This document shows, one piece after another, positions 35,604-44,170 of a stretch of 64,000 nt of DNA. Every line of letters begins with the position of its first letter. The stretch's first letter is position 1. The DNA comes from JAJFVC01 sp039698075 (lineage in GTDB: Bacteria > Planctomycetota > Planctomycetia > Pirellulales > Thermoguttaceae). Where the stretch lies: positions 1-64,000 of the forward strand of contig JBDKTJ010000074.1 in the NCBI GenBank assembly GCA_039698075.1, given 5' to 3'. The position numbers and the translations under genes were made by a program. Under the pieces are notes generated by a model. That model saw nothing but the letters and a program-made list of their open reading frames with translations. It was not told where the DNA came from and did no database searches.

Positions 35604-36037
35604 CTTCGCACCTCGCTTTCTTCAAGTCCGTTGGATTTCGTTTCGACGGTGATTTTCCGCGGCTTCATCGCCTCGGCTTTCGGCAATCGCAACGTCAGCA
35701 CGCCGTCGGCGTACTCGGCCGTGATCTTGCCGGCGTCGATCGTCTCGCTCACCTGAAAACTCCGATAGTAGTCGCCGACGCCGTACTCCTGTAACAAGCA
35801 GGTTCGGCCTTCGGACGCCATTGGCTCGACGGCGGCCTGAATCTCGAGGGTTCCGTCCTCGAATTTCACATCAATCGAGTCGCTCCTGGCCCCGGGCAGG
35901 TCGGCCACGACGTAGAGATCGCCGTCGCGCTCCAAAATGTCGACGTTGGGACGATAGCAGCATCCGCTGCGGGTTCGTTCGGCCGAAGCGGGTTCTTCGG
36001 CGGCGGTTTTGGCTGTGGAATTGGTTTCTTGACTCAT
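35600..36037 (-). CDS. Small heat-shock protein, Hsp20 family (second in operon)
   Basis: A 145-residue alpha-crystallin-domain chaperone. The N-terminus is short and contains a Cys pair (GCCYRPNVDI) just before the domain. The domain reads LYVVADLPGARSDSIDVKFEDGTLEIQA then YYRSFQVSETIDAGKITAEYADGVLTLRLPK (as pattern), and the tail motif is RKITVETKS. It starts 33 bases after the first Hsp20 stop, following a GGAG-type site, and overlaps the third by four bases. Sequence differs clearly from both neighbours, so the three are old paralogs, not a recent duplication. Confidence 0.92.
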   Translation of the reverse strand: MSQETNSTAKTAAEEPASAERTRSGCCYRPNVDILERDGDLYVVADLPGARSDSIDVKFEDGTLEIQAAVEPMASEGRTCLLQEYGVGDYYRSFQVSETIDAGKITAEYADGVLTLRLPKAEAMKPRKITVETKSNGLEESEVRR

Positions 36038-36070
36038 GGCGATGTGCTCCTTTCTCTGACTCTTGCGGCC

Positions 36071-36505
36071 TCAGACGCCGCTGACCGTGATCTTTCGCGG
36101 TTTGGCGCTCTCGGCCTTTGGCAACGTGACGCGCAGCAGTCCATCGTGTAATTCAGCCTGAACTTGCTCGGCGTTGATCTCGTACGGCAATCGCAATACT
36201 CGGCTGATTTCGCCGGTCGGCCGCTCACGTCGATGGTACGTTACGTCGGATTCCTCCACCTCCGGACGATGGATCGTGATCGACAGTTCGCCGTTCGCCA
36301 CGGCGATGTCGACTTGATCGTTTTTCACGCCCGGCACTTCCATCTCGACCTGCAAGGCGTCGCCCTGCTCCCAAACATTTACCGCGGGCTGACCGCAAAA
36401 CACTTGCGGCAGCAAGGCCTCGGCCGCAGGTGCAAAAAACCCGCCCAACAGCCGATCCATTTCGCGACGAAGTTGGTGAAACGGATACCGTGAATCTCGA
36501 TACAT
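36071..36505 (-). CDS. Small heat-shock protein, Hsp20 family (first in operon)
   Basis: A 144-residue Hsp20 chaperone. The N-terminus MYRDSRYPFHQLRREMDRL has the usual amphipathic helix; the crystallin domain contains VNVWEQGDALQVEMEVPGV, the VANGELSITIHR strand and EISRVLRLPYEINAEQVQAEL with HDGLLRVTLPKAE. The C-terminal RKITVSGV carries the I-x-V anchor. The ATG at 36505 has a GAAGGAGGG site nine bases before it; a longer upstream frame lacks family similarity. It is the first gene of the operon; I found no CIRCE-type repeat upstream, so heat control, if any, must use another signal. Confidence 0.92.
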   Translation of the reverse strand: MYRDSRYPFHQLRREMDRLLGGFFAPAAEALLPQVFCGQPAVNVWEQGDALQVEMEVPGVKNDQVDIAVANGELSITIHRPEVEESDVTYHRRERPTGEISRVLRLPYEINAEQVQAELHDGLLRVTLPKAESAKPRKITVSGV

Positions 36506-36676
36506 GGTTGATGCCCTCCTTCGCTGGGTTTGGTTTAATTTACGCCGGTTCCAAAAGGGGCCCAGTGAGTGAAACCAGCGAGCAAAGGCCGTGCCGAATC
36601 GGGCGAGGTCAATCGTTAGTGATTGGTGGACAAGGACTTCCGGACAATTTCCATCAATAGAAACCATGCGACGACG

Positions 36677-36697
36677 CTGCCAAAATGGCAGTTTTTT
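36677..36697 (+). terminator. Orphan intrinsic terminator between hsp20 operon and CHAT gene
   Basis: CTGCCA-AAA-TGGCAG followed by six T residues is a textbook plus-strand terminator: a perfect six-base-pair stem with a three-base loop. No plus-strand gene precedes it, since the hsp20 genes run leftward. It must therefore end a short transcript starting in 36506-36676, or act as an attenuator in the leader of the CHAT gene that starts at 36861. The remainder of the 36506-36860 gap holds no gene I can support. Confidence 0.65.
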
Positions 36698-36860
36698 CGG
36701 GCGTAATTTTCTACGGATGCCGCGAGATTGGGGGTCGAGGTCAGACAATGAGCATCCGCAGCTTCGCCATGATGGCGGATTGCCGTTTTACCTGGAAATC
36801 CCCCCACGAGCGACGTAAGATCATAGGATGGGCAACACGGTCTGCAAAGGAATCGGAGGC

Positions 36861-39800
36861 ATGGCGAGCATTCGCATTTTTGGGACGATGGCGATAGCGG
36901 TGGTCCTGGGTTTTTCCGGGCCGGCGATCGGCGTTGCTCAGCTTGCCACGAGCGAACGGACCGTGCCCACGTCGGTTTATTATGTGGGCTTCAACGCCTT
37001 GTATGACGGCGATTACCTTCGCTCGGCATTGCGCACCTTTCAGTCGGAATGCCGTGGGTCGATCAAAACAGTCCAGTCGCGGTGGATCGATTCGATTTGC
37101 TATGAAACGATGTGCGGCGAGTGCTATTATCAGATGGGCATGTTCGACAAGGCGATGGCCCACTACACCGCTGCATTGCAGTTGTTTCAGTCATTTCCCG
37201 ACTGGATGAGCAAGGTACAGTTTTCGCCTGTGATTCGTCCGGCGGGAGCAGGGCGCAAAATAGTGCCGTGGGGAACCAGCTCGCGGCAATCGCAGTTGGG
37301 CGTCTATCCGAAGACCGTGCCGATTCTACAGGGACAGTTAACGCTTAACGAGTCCTACAGCACGGGCATCGTGCAGCGGGCCAACATGTTTCCGATCACG
37401 CCTCAAGAAATCGTCCGGGCCACCGCGTTGGCGATGCGGCGTCGGGCGATGCTTTTGGGACCGGCTTCGAAATATGATTCGCTGACCAACGACGTTTTGG
37501 CCGCCGCCAGTCGGTCGATTGGCACACCGAATCATTGGTCTGAAGTTTGGGTTGATCTGGAACGGGGGTTAGCGCTTTCGGCTGCCGGAAAGGACTCGCA
37601 AGCCGTTGCCAACCTAAATAAGGCCGTGGCTGCCGCCGGCACCTACGATCATCCCATGACCTGTGTGGCGTTGTTGGAACTCGGTCGCTTGGCCATGCGA
37701 CGGGGCGAATATCCGGCGGCCGCCCAATTTTTCGAGGAAGCCACCTATGCGGCCGTCAACTATTCCGACGGCATTGTCTTGGAGGAGGCGTTCCGCTGTT
37801 GGTTTCTGACTCACGTGATTTCCAATAGCAAGGACTTTTTCAAACCACTGGAGTCTGCAATTCTCTGGGCTAAGAGAAATAACTTGCGGCAATTGCACGC
37901 ATCGCTGTTGCTCTGTGCCGCGGAGAATCGCGTCATCTTGGGGCAATTACGTCAAGCGACAGCCGCATTGGAAGAAGCCCGCGCTGTGATTGGACGCCAC
38001 GACATGGGCAACGGCGACATTGGAGCTCGGTTCCAATATCTTTCGGCGTTGACGGCTTTCCAGCAACAGCGGATCGGCGATGGCAACGCGGCATTGGCTA
38101 AAGCGATGGACTACATGCGCCATGGATCTTTGTGGCGGTTTCAGATTGCCTGGACCGATCAGCTTTACGTCGGTGGCGGCGTGACGCCGCGTGCGGCGGC
38201 CGAGCTTTTTGCCGAAGTGCTTCGTGAACCTCGCGCCGGCGATTGGCTGGCCGACCCGATGGAGTCGATCGCTTCGTTGATGGCTCCAATTCCATCGGCG
38301 ATGGAACATTGGTTCGAATTAACGCTGGATCGCAAGGAAGCGGCCGTGTCGTTGGATGTGGCGGAACGAATTCGGCGGCGTCGATTTTTCGAATCGCTCG
38401 AACTTGGCGGACGCATCGAGTCGTTGCGTTGGTTGCTTGAAGGGCCGAAGGATCGTCTGACGCAAGAGGCCATGTTGCAGCGTCAGGATCTATTGACCCG
38501 ATACCCGGCCTACGAGCAGTTGTCGCAGAAGTTGCAGCGGATTCGCGACTCGCTGGCGAAGTTGCCTCTGACGCCCGACACCAAGGCGGCCGTGCAAGAA
38601 CAGATGCGAGGACTCGGTGAAATGGCGTCGCTTGGAGCCCGGCAAGAGGCGATGCTTCGTGAGATCGCCTTGCGGCGTGAACCGGCTGAAATGACGTTTC
38701 CGCCGCTATGCAAAACGCTTGCGATGCAGAAGCGATTGCCCGACAAGCACGCCGCTTTAGTGTTCTTCGCCACCGCGCGTCGCACGTATGGGTTCTTGCT
38801 GAACAACGAACGCTCCACCATGTGGGAGGTCGGCCCGACGGCGTCCTTGACGAAGCCGATTCAAACGATGCTCCATGAGCTGGGACAATACCAGCAAAAC
38901 CAGGAACTGACCGTCAAAGGAATCTCGGAATCGAAATCGAAGTGGACTGTGGCGTCTCAACACCTCATGGAGGCGTTATTTAAGGGCTCGTCGGCTGATT
39001 TCTCGCAACCCTTCGATGAGTTGATCATCGTGCCGGATGGCGTTCTGTGGTATCTGCCGTTCGAGGCATTGCAGGTGACAGCCGACGCCAAGTCGCAATC
39101 GTGGGTGACGCGGTTCCGAGTCCGATACGCACCGATGTTGTCGCTCGTCGCGGCGCCCGGTGCGAGCCGCGCCGCCGGCAACACGGCGGTTGTGGTGGGC
39201 CGATTGTATCCGCGTGCCGAAGAGTCTGTGGCCCGCGAGGCCTTTGAGCAGTTGGCCAAGGTCGTACCCGGTGCGGTGGCGATCAAAGCGCCGCCGCCGG
39301 CGCCAACGTCGATCTATAGCACGCTGTTCCGGCAGCTGGTCGTTTTGGAGGATATTCCGGCGGCCGAGCAGAACCAAAACCCCTACGATTGGTCTCCGGC
39401 GCCGATTGATCGGACGAAGAAAGGTAATTCGCTGGCGGACTGGCTCGCGCTGCCGTGGGGGGGGCCGGACGTGGTTGTTCTGCCCGGTTTCCACACCGCC
39501 GCCGAGGACGCGTTGAAAAAAGTCAAACCCGGCCCGCTCGGCAACGAGGTTTTCCTGTCCGTCTGTGGCTTGATGGCCAACGGCGCGAGAACCGTGTTGT
39601 TGAGTCGTTGGCGAACCGGCGGCCAGACCAGCTTTGACCTAGTTCGCGAGTTTGTCCAGGAGTTGCCTCGCACCACGCCGGCCGACGCGTGGCAACGGGC
39701 CGTGTTGGTTGTGTCCGATTCGCGGGTCAATTTTGAGGCCGAACCTCGGATTAAGCGTGCCCCGACGGATGAGCCGCCGAGGGCTTCGCACCCCTTCTTT

Positions 39801-39896
39801 TGGGCAGGGTATCTTTTAGTCGACTGCGGTGCAGTGTCTGACAAGACGTCGCCGGAAGGGGCAAAGCCGAGTGGAAAGCCCCGAACGAGCAAGTGA
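36861..39896 (+). CDS. Secreted TPR-CHAT domain protein
   Basis: A large exported protein (1011 residues from this start) joining helical repeats to a C-terminal caspase-like CHAT domain. A signal peptide covers about the first 27 residues (TMAIAVVLGFSGPAIG). Residues 40-650 show TPR-like helix pairs, e.g. ECYYQMGMFDKAMAHY and LELGRLAMRRGEYPAAAQFFEEA. The CHAT region starts near residue 700 (DELIIVPDGVLWYLPFEAL) and holds candidate catalytic His878 (LPGFHTAAED) and Cys902 (LSVCGLMANGARTVLLSRW). Their 24-residue spacing is shorter than usual. The start follows AAGGA; an ATG at 36828 is an alternative. It may be a secreted protease; substrate unknown. Confidence 0.8.
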   Translation: MASIRIFGTMAIAVVLGFSGPAIGVAQLATSERTVPTSVYYVGFNALYDGDYLRSALRTFQSECRGSIKTVQSRWIDSICYETMCGECYYQMGMFDKAMAHYTAALQLFQSFPDWMSKVQFSPVIRPAGAGRKIVPWGTSSRQSQLGVYPKTVPILQGQLTLNESYSTGIVQRANMFPITPQEIVRATALAMRRRAMLLGPASKYDSLTNDVLAAASRSIGTPNHWSEVWVDLERGLALSAAGKDSQAVANLNKAVAAAGTYDHPMTCVALLELGRLAMRRGEYPAAAQFFEEATYAAVNYSDGIVLEEAFRCWFLTHVISNSKDFFKPLESAILWAKRNNLRQLHASLLLCAAENRVILGQLRQATAALEEARAVIGRHDMGNGDIGARFQYLSALTAFQQQRIGDGNAALAKAMDYMRHGSLWRFQIAWTDQLYVGGGVTPRAAAELFAEVLREPRAGDWLADPMESIASLMAPIPSAMEHWFELTLDRKEAAVSLDVAERIRRRRFFESLELGGRIESLRWLLEGPKDRLTQEAMLQRQDLLTRYPAYEQLSQKLQRIRDSLAKLPLTPDTKAAVQEQMRGLGEMASLGARQEAMLREIALRREPAEMTFPPLCKTLAMQKRLPDKHAALVFFATARRTYGFLLNNERSTMWEVGPTASLTKPIQTMLHELGQYQQNQELTVKGISESKSKWTVASQHLMEALFKGSSADFSQPFDELIIVPDGVLWYLPFEALQVTADAKSQSWVTRFRVRYAPMLSLVAAPGASRAAGNTAVVVGRLYPRAEESVAREAFEQLAKVVPGAVAIKAPPPAPTSIYSTLFRQLVVLEDIPAAEQNQNPYDWSPAPIDRTKKGNSLADWLALPWGGPDVVVLPGFHTAAEDALKKVKPGPLGNEVFLSVCGLMANGARTVLLSRWRTGGQTSFDLVREFVQELPRTTPADAWQRAVLVVSDSRVNFEAEPRIKRAPTDEPPRASHPFFWAGYLLVDCGAVSDKTSPEGAKPSGKPRTSK

Positions 39897-40193
39897 CCGT
39901 TCCCCCCCGGCTGTTCTCGTTTAGTTATCTAAATTGCCTAATCTGTGTCGTTTAGGCATTCTGGTAGCGAATTTGGCTAGCTTGGCATGAATGCGGTTGT
40001 GGAGTGGTAGCTCGGCCGATATACTGTTTGGTTTGGATTCCACGACTTATTGAGGGTCAGAAAAGGAAATGCAGCCAGGTCCGACCGATGGAAGGCCGGA
40101 CTTTCTGGGAACATGGTTAAACTGCCGTTGCATTGCCAATCTGGATACCGATAGTCGCATTTTGCCCAAGCCAAGTATTCTTCCGAAGATCCC
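39897..40193. other. Intergenic region with a weak hairpin
   Basis: This stretch separates the CHAT gene from the FAS-like cluster. A seven-base-pair inverted repeat TGCCTAA/TTAGGCA (39936-39942 and 39953-39959) could end the CHAT transcript, but only a weak T-run follows. The region is somewhat AT-richer than its surroundings, as expected for a promoter of the downstream cluster; no hexamer pair stands out. The minus-strand open frame here has no sign of being a gene. Confidence 0.4.
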
Positions 40194-40697
40194 ATGCGGT
40201 TTTCGTTGATTGATCGGATTGTTGAACTCGAGCCGTGCGTGCGGATCACGGCGGTCAAGTCGTTGACGATGACCGAGGAGTATTTAGCCGATCACTTTCC
40301 GCACTTTCCTGTGATGCCGGGCGTGTTGATGCTCGAGGCGATGACGCAGGCCGGGGCGTGGCTGACGCGAGTCAGTGAGGATTTCGCCCACAGCATTGTG
40401 GTGTTGAAACAGGCCAACAATGTGAAGTATGTGCAGTTTATCGAGCCGGGTCAGACCTTGGCGGTCACGGCCGAAGTGTTGAAGTTTGACGACGGCGAAG
40501 TGAAGCTGAAGGCGTACGGGACGGTAGGTGGTCGGATCATTTTGAACGCCCGGCTGACGCTGACCTGCTACAACCTGGCCGATCGCAATCCGGCATTGGC
40601 GGTGGCTGATCGGGCGACGATCCGGGATTTGCGGCAGCAGCTTATGATGTTGCAGCAATCGCGTGTGGATTCTTCCGCTCCTACAACAAAAACCTAA
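40194..40697 (+). CDS. FabZ-like 3-hydroxyacyl-ACP dehydratase
   Basis: A 167-residue hot-dog-fold protein expected to dehydrate 3-hydroxyacyl-ACP or act as a related thioester enzyme. The active-site stretch YLADHFPHFPVMPGVLMLEAMTQ keeps the His and the Glu 14 residues later, exactly as in FabZ. The second half (NNVKYVQFIEPGQTLAVTAEV) is standard; a charged C-terminal extension of about 25 residues goes beyond the fold. It is the first gene of a five-gene cluster, ending 12 bases before fabG. A second, different FabZ-like gene lies later in the same cluster. Confidence 0.85.
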   Translation: MRFSLIDRIVELEPCVRITAVKSLTMTEEYLADHFPHFPVMPGVLMLEAMTQAGAWLTRVSEDFAHSIVVLKQANNVKYVQFIEPGQTLAVTAEVLKFDDGEVKLKAYGTVGGRIILNARLTLTCYNLADRNPALAVADRATIRDLRQQLMMLQQSRVDSSAPTTKT

Positions 40698-40709
40698 CCC
40701 ATAGACGCC

Positions 40710-41462
40710 ATGCGATTTGAAGGCAAAACAGCGATCGTTACCGGTGGCAGCCGCGGCATTGGCCGTGCGTGTGTGGCCCGTCTGGCCGCCGAAGGCGCCA
40801 AAGTGGCTTTCGTTTATCACAGCAATCAGCAGGCGGCCGACGCCCTGGTGGCTGAATTGAAGGCGACCGGCGCCGACGTGCAGGCTTTTCAGGCCGACGT
40901 CCGCGATCTGCAGCGGGCTCACGCGATCGTCGATCCGCTGTTCGATCAGTGGGGGGCGATCGACATCTTGGTCAATTCGGCCGGCATCGTCCACGACGGG
41001 TTGTTGGGGGCGATGACGGAAGATCAATGGCGTGAGGTGGTCGACACCAATCTCGGCGGCACGTTCAATTATTGTCATGCGGTAACGCAGCCCATGATGA
41101 TGAAGCGTCGCGGCAGCATCGTGAACCTGTCGAGCACGGCCTCCGAGTTCGCCGCTCGCGGACAGGTGAATTACGCGGCCAGCAAGGGCGGCATCAACGG
41201 TCTGACCCGGGCGCTGGCCAAGGAATTGGCCCCGCGCAACGTTCGCGTCAACGCGGTGGCGCCGGGCATGATCGAGACCGACATGAGTCAGGTGGTTCGC
41301 GGTGTGGCCGGCGACTTGATCAAAAAGATGATTCCGTTGAAACGCATTGGGAAGCCGGAGGAGATCGCCTCGGTCGTGGCCTTTTTGGCCGGCGACGACG
41401 CGGCGTATTTGACCGGTCAGGTGGTGCGGGTCGACGGCGGTTTGAGTTTGGGCGGATATTAG
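40710..41462 (+). CDS. fabG: 3-oxoacyl-ACP reductase
   Basis: A short-chain dehydrogenase of 250 residues that reduces 3-oxoacyl-ACP with NADPH. It shows the nucleotide-binding TGGSRGIGRACVARLA, the NSAGI motif, and the catalytic Ser-Tyr-Lys (SSTASEFAARGQVNYAASKGG), followed by RVNAVAPGMIETDM and a C-terminal GGLSLGGY end. The match to FabG is close, but SDR enzymes with other substrates look similar; the neighbours (FabZ-like, ACP, FabF-like) make the fatty-acyl role likely. Confidence 0.9.
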   Translation: MRFEGKTAIVTGGSRGIGRACVARLAAEGAKVAFVYHSNQQAADALVAELKATGADVQAFQADVRDLQRAHAIVDPLFDQWGAIDILVNSAGIVHDGLLGAMTEDQWREVVDTNLGGTFNYCHAVTQPMMMKRRGSIVNLSSTASEFAARGQVNYAASKGGINGLTRALAKELAPRNVRVNAVAPGMIETDMSQVVRGVAGDLIKKMIPLKRIGKPEEIASVVAFLAGDDAAYLTGQVVRVDGGLSLGGY

Positions 41463-41578
41463 GATCGTATCCCCAACGGCGGCTGAAATGATTCCGAGAA
41501 TGCGTCGGAACCGTTTTTGGGAGATGTTTTCAAGGAAATATTGAATTACGTTTTTCATTTTCTGGAGGTTTGATCGTC

Positions 41579-41971
41579 ATGCCGACAAAGGAAGAGATTT
41601 TCGAGAAGATTCAGGCCGCGTTGGTCGACGCCTTGGGCGTGGATGAAGAGGATGTGACCCCTGAGGCCACTTTGGTGGGCGACCTGGGCGCGGAGTCGAT
41701 CGACTTCCTCGACATCGTTTTCCGCCTGGAGAAGGCGTTTGACATCAAGATTCCCCGCGGCGAGCTGTTCCCCGAGGACATCTTGACCGACGCTCAGTAC
41801 GTCCAAGACGGCAAAGTGACGGAGCAGGGCGTTGCCGAGTTGCGCAAACGCATGCCGTTCGCCAACCTGGATGATTTCGCCAAGAACCCGATCGTTCAGG
41901 ATTTTGGCAACCTGTTGACCGTCGCCGACATGTGCCGGTTCGTGGAAGGCAAGGTCGAGGTGACGGAGTAA
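41579..41971 (+). CDS. Long acyl carrier protein-like protein
   Basis: A 130-residue carrier protein. The first 60 residues fit ACP: acidic helices and the phosphopantetheine site LGAESIDFLDIVFRLEKAF, where Ser in ESID replaces the usual DSL context. After it comes DIKIPRGELFPEDILTD and an extension of about 55 residues (GVAELRKRMPFANLDDFAKN and on) with no counterpart in normal ACPs of about 78 residues. The ATG follows TGGAGG by ten bases. The gap from fabG is 116 bases, so it may have its own promoter. It probably shuttles acyl intermediates between the cluster's enzymes. Confidence 0.88.
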   Translation: MPTKEEIFEKIQAALVDALGVDEEDVTPEATLVGDLGAESIDFLDIVFRLEKAFDIKIPRGELFPEDILTDAQYVQDGKVTEQGVAELRKRMPFANLDDFAKNPIVQDFGNLLTVADMCRFVEGKVEVTE

Positions 41972-42052
41972 TTAGTGGTCGGTGGTCAGTGGTCAGGCGG
42001 TGCAATCGTCAAAAACTGATGGCTGACAACGGACGACTCAAGGGCGTTTGCG

Positions 42053-42574
42053 ATGCGATGGTATTGGATTGATCGTTTCATTGAGTTCGAGAGTGGGCGT
42101 CGCGCCAAGGCGATTAAGAACATCTCCTTGGCCGAGGACTACTTGCACGATCATTTTCCCCAATACCCATTGATTCCGAATTCCCTGGTGATCGAAGGCA
42201 TGGCGCAGACGGGCGGGTTGCTGATTTGCGAGCACAGCCGGTTTACGGAAAAGGTCGTGTTGGCGAAGCTGCCGAAGGTGGTGTTTTATTGCGGCGCCGG
42301 GCCGGGCGACACGTTGACCTACACCGCCACGGCGGAATACATCCGACCGGAAGGCGCCATGGTGACGGCCACCAGCTACAAGGGCGACGTGTTGCATGCC
42401 CAGGCGGAGATTGTGTTCGCGCATTTGAACGACGCCAGTTTGGGCAGCCTGTTTGATCCGGAGACGTTCTTGCGGATGATGCGGTTGCTGGGGGCGTTTG
42501 AAATCGGCCATGCCGCCGACGGTGGTCCTTTGGTGCCGCCGTCGCATTTGGTTCAAGCCGCTGAAGGAACTTAA
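42053..42574 (+). CDS. Second FabZ-like dehydratase or hot-dog thioester enzyme
   Basis: A 173-residue hot-dog protein. The active-site region YLHDHFPQYPLIPNSLVIEGMAQ keeps the His and the Glu 14 residues on, but the usual P-G pair reads P-N, and the rest differs from the first FabZ-like protein (about one-quarter identical by eye). The two may form a heterodimer or act on different chain lengths or functional groups. It ends two bases before the fabF-like gene starts, so the pair is tightly coupled. Confidence 0.82.
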   Translation: MRWYWIDRFIEFESGRRAKAIKNISLAEDYLHDHFPQYPLIPNSLVIEGMAQTGGLLICEHSRFTEKVVLAKLPKVVFYCGAGPGDTLTYTATAEYIRPEGAMVTATSYKGDVLHAQAEIVFAHLNDASLGSLFDPETFLRMMRLLGAFEIGHAADGGPLVPPSHLVQAAEGT

Positions 42575-42576
42575 CC

Positions 42577-43863
42577 ATGCGAAATCGCGTTGTGGTCACC
42601 GGCATCGGCTGCGTCACCCCCTTGGGCGCCGACATCGAGACCGTTTGGCGACGGCTTTTGAACGGCGAATCAGGCGTGGGCTACACCACGCGGTTCGACG
42701 CCTCGAACTTTCCCACGAAGATTTCGGCCGAGGTGCGCGATTGGGATCTTTCGGATGTGGGCGAGAATCCCGCCGATTGGGCCAATCAGGGGTTGCACAC
42801 GCGGTTTGCCGTTGGGGCGGCCAAGAAGGCGATGGCCGACTCAGGCCTCGATCTTGCGAGGATCGATCCGACGCGGTTCGGCGTCTACACCGGCAGCGGC
42901 GAAGGCCAGCAGGATTTTGGCCGATTCACGATGATGATGATGGCCGGGCTGGACGGCGGCACGACGCTCGACATGGTCAAGTTCACCCAAAAGGGCCTCG
43001 AAATTCTCCATCCGGTCGCCGAGTTGGAGCAAGAGCCGAACATGCCGGCCGGGCATCTGGCCAGTTTGTTCAACGCCCAGGGGCCGAACGTCAACTGTCT
43101 GACGGCTTGCGCGGCCAGCAGCCAAGCGGTGGGCGAGGCGACCGAGTTGATTCGCCGCGGCGAGGTCGACGTGATGTTGGCCGGCGGCTGCCACACGATG
43201 ATCCATCCGTTCGGCGTGACGGGCTTTAATTTGTTGACGGCTTTGAGCACGCGGAACGACGAGCCCACGCGGGCCTCGCGTCCGTTCGACCGCGATCGCG
43301 ACGGTTTCGTGCTGGGCGAAGGCGCCGGCATGGTCATTCTCGAATCGCTGGAGCACGCCAAGGCCCGCGGCGCGCGGATCTACGGCGAGCTGGCCGGGTA
43401 CGGTTCGACGGCCGACGCGTTTCGCATCACCGATACGCATCCCGAGGGCCGCGGTGCGATCCGTTGCATCCAGATGGCGCTGGAGGACGCGGGCTGCGGT
43501 CCCGATCAGGTCGATTACATCAATGCGCACGGGACGAGCACGTCGGTCAACGACAAGGTGGAGACGCTGGCCATCAAGCAGGTGTTCGGCGATCGGGCGT
43601 ACAAGATTCCGGTGTCGAGCACGAAGAGCATGATGGGCCACTTGATTGCCGCCGCCGGGGCGACCGAGTTGATCCTTTGTCTGTTGGCGATCCGCGACAA
43701 TGTGGTGCCGCCGACGATCAATTATGAGAATCCTGATCCCGAATGCGATCTGGACTACGTGCCGAACACGGCCCGACAGCATCGTTGCGATGCGGCGCTG
43801 AGCAACAGTTTCGGGTTCGGCGGCCAAAACGTCTCGCTGTTGGCCACCCGGTTCAACGGTTAA
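42577..43863 (+). CDS. 3-oxoacyl-ACP synthase II-like (FabF-type) condensing enzyme
   Basis: A thiolase-fold condensing enzyme of 428 residues that would elongate acyl-ACP with malonyl-ACP. It begins MRNRVVVTGIGCVTPLG. The catalytic Cys lies in NCLTACAASSQAVGEA; the two active-site His are in YINAHGTSTSVND and STKSMMGHLIAAAGATE, and the Lys in the latter is also conserved. The C-terminus SNSFGFGGQNVSLL is typical of FabF. It closes the cluster. Because the neighbours include an unusual ACP, it may belong to a specialised lipid or polyketide-like pathway and not the main FAS system. Confidence 0.92.
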   Translation: MRNRVVVTGIGCVTPLGADIETVWRRLLNGESGVGYTTRFDASNFPTKISAEVRDWDLSDVGENPADWANQGLHTRFAVGAAKKAMADSGLDLARIDPTRFGVYTGSGEGQQDFGRFTMMMMAGLDGGTTLDMVKFTQKGLEILHPVAELEQEPNMPAGHLASLFNAQGPNVNCLTACAASSQAVGEATELIRRGEVDVMLAGGCHTMIHPFGVTGFNLLTALSTRNDEPTRASRPFDRDRDGFVLGEGAGMVILESLEHAKARGARIYGELAGYGSTADAFRITDTHPEGRGAIRCIQMALEDAGCGPDQVDYINAHGTSTSVNDKVETLAIKQVFGDRAYKIPVSSTKSMMGHLIAAAGATELILCLLAIRDNVVPPTINYENPDPECDLDYVPNTARQHRCDAALSNSFGFGGQNVSLLATRFNG

Positions 43864-44014
43864 AACCGCTTTCGACCAGACGGGTCGCGTAGAACGCAAG
43901 CCAGAGCATGGCCGCCGCGAAGGCCAATCCGACCACGGCGGCGATCAACAATGTGCCGCAGCCGCTTTGCGGCGATTCTCCCACGCCGCGAGGAAATCCT
44001 GGCACCGCCGGCAT
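43853..44014 (-). CDS. Small single-pass membrane protein, possible
   Basis: A 53-residue open frame on the minus strand starting ATGCCGGCGGTG; the protein begins MPAVPGFPRGVGES and has one hydrophobic helix (about residues 21-44, TLLIAAVVGLAFAAAMLWLAF). No clear ribosome site precedes it. It ends 11 bases inside the convergent fabF-like gene. The hydrophobic segment and codon use are consistent with a real small membrane protein, but no family is recognised. Confidence 0.35.
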   Translation of the reverse strand: MPAVPGFPRGVGESPQSGCGTLLIAAVVGLAFAAAMLWLAFYATRLVESGFNR

Positions 44015-44090
44015 AGATTTACAGCAGATCTCGTTTGAAGGATCCGCGCGTCAAGGACAGAACAAGACGAATTTCATTCTATCAAGCTAT

Positions 44091-44137
44091 CAAGAAACAA
44101 ACGCGGCGTCAATCCTTAGTGAGAATCGACGCCGCGT
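44091..44137 (-). terminator. Intrinsic terminator of gap
   Basis: On the minus strand, ACGCGGCGTC at 44128-44137 pairs perfectly with GACGCCGCGT at 44101-44110 (ten base pairs, 17-base loop) and is followed by TTTGTTTCTT. It lies 34 bases beyond the gap stop codon. Confidence 0.7.
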
Positions 44138-44170
44138 GATCAGTTCATCGGTTTACAAAACCGTGCAAAA

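Noticed and set aside
36506..36860. CIRCE-type heat-shock operator for the hsp20 operon
   Set aside because: No TTAGCACTC-N9-GAGTGCTAA repeat or near match is present.
39977..40258. 93-codon open frame on the minus strand before the FAS-like cluster
   Set aside because: It overlaps the first FabZ-like gene, and I see no ribosome site or recognisable domain.
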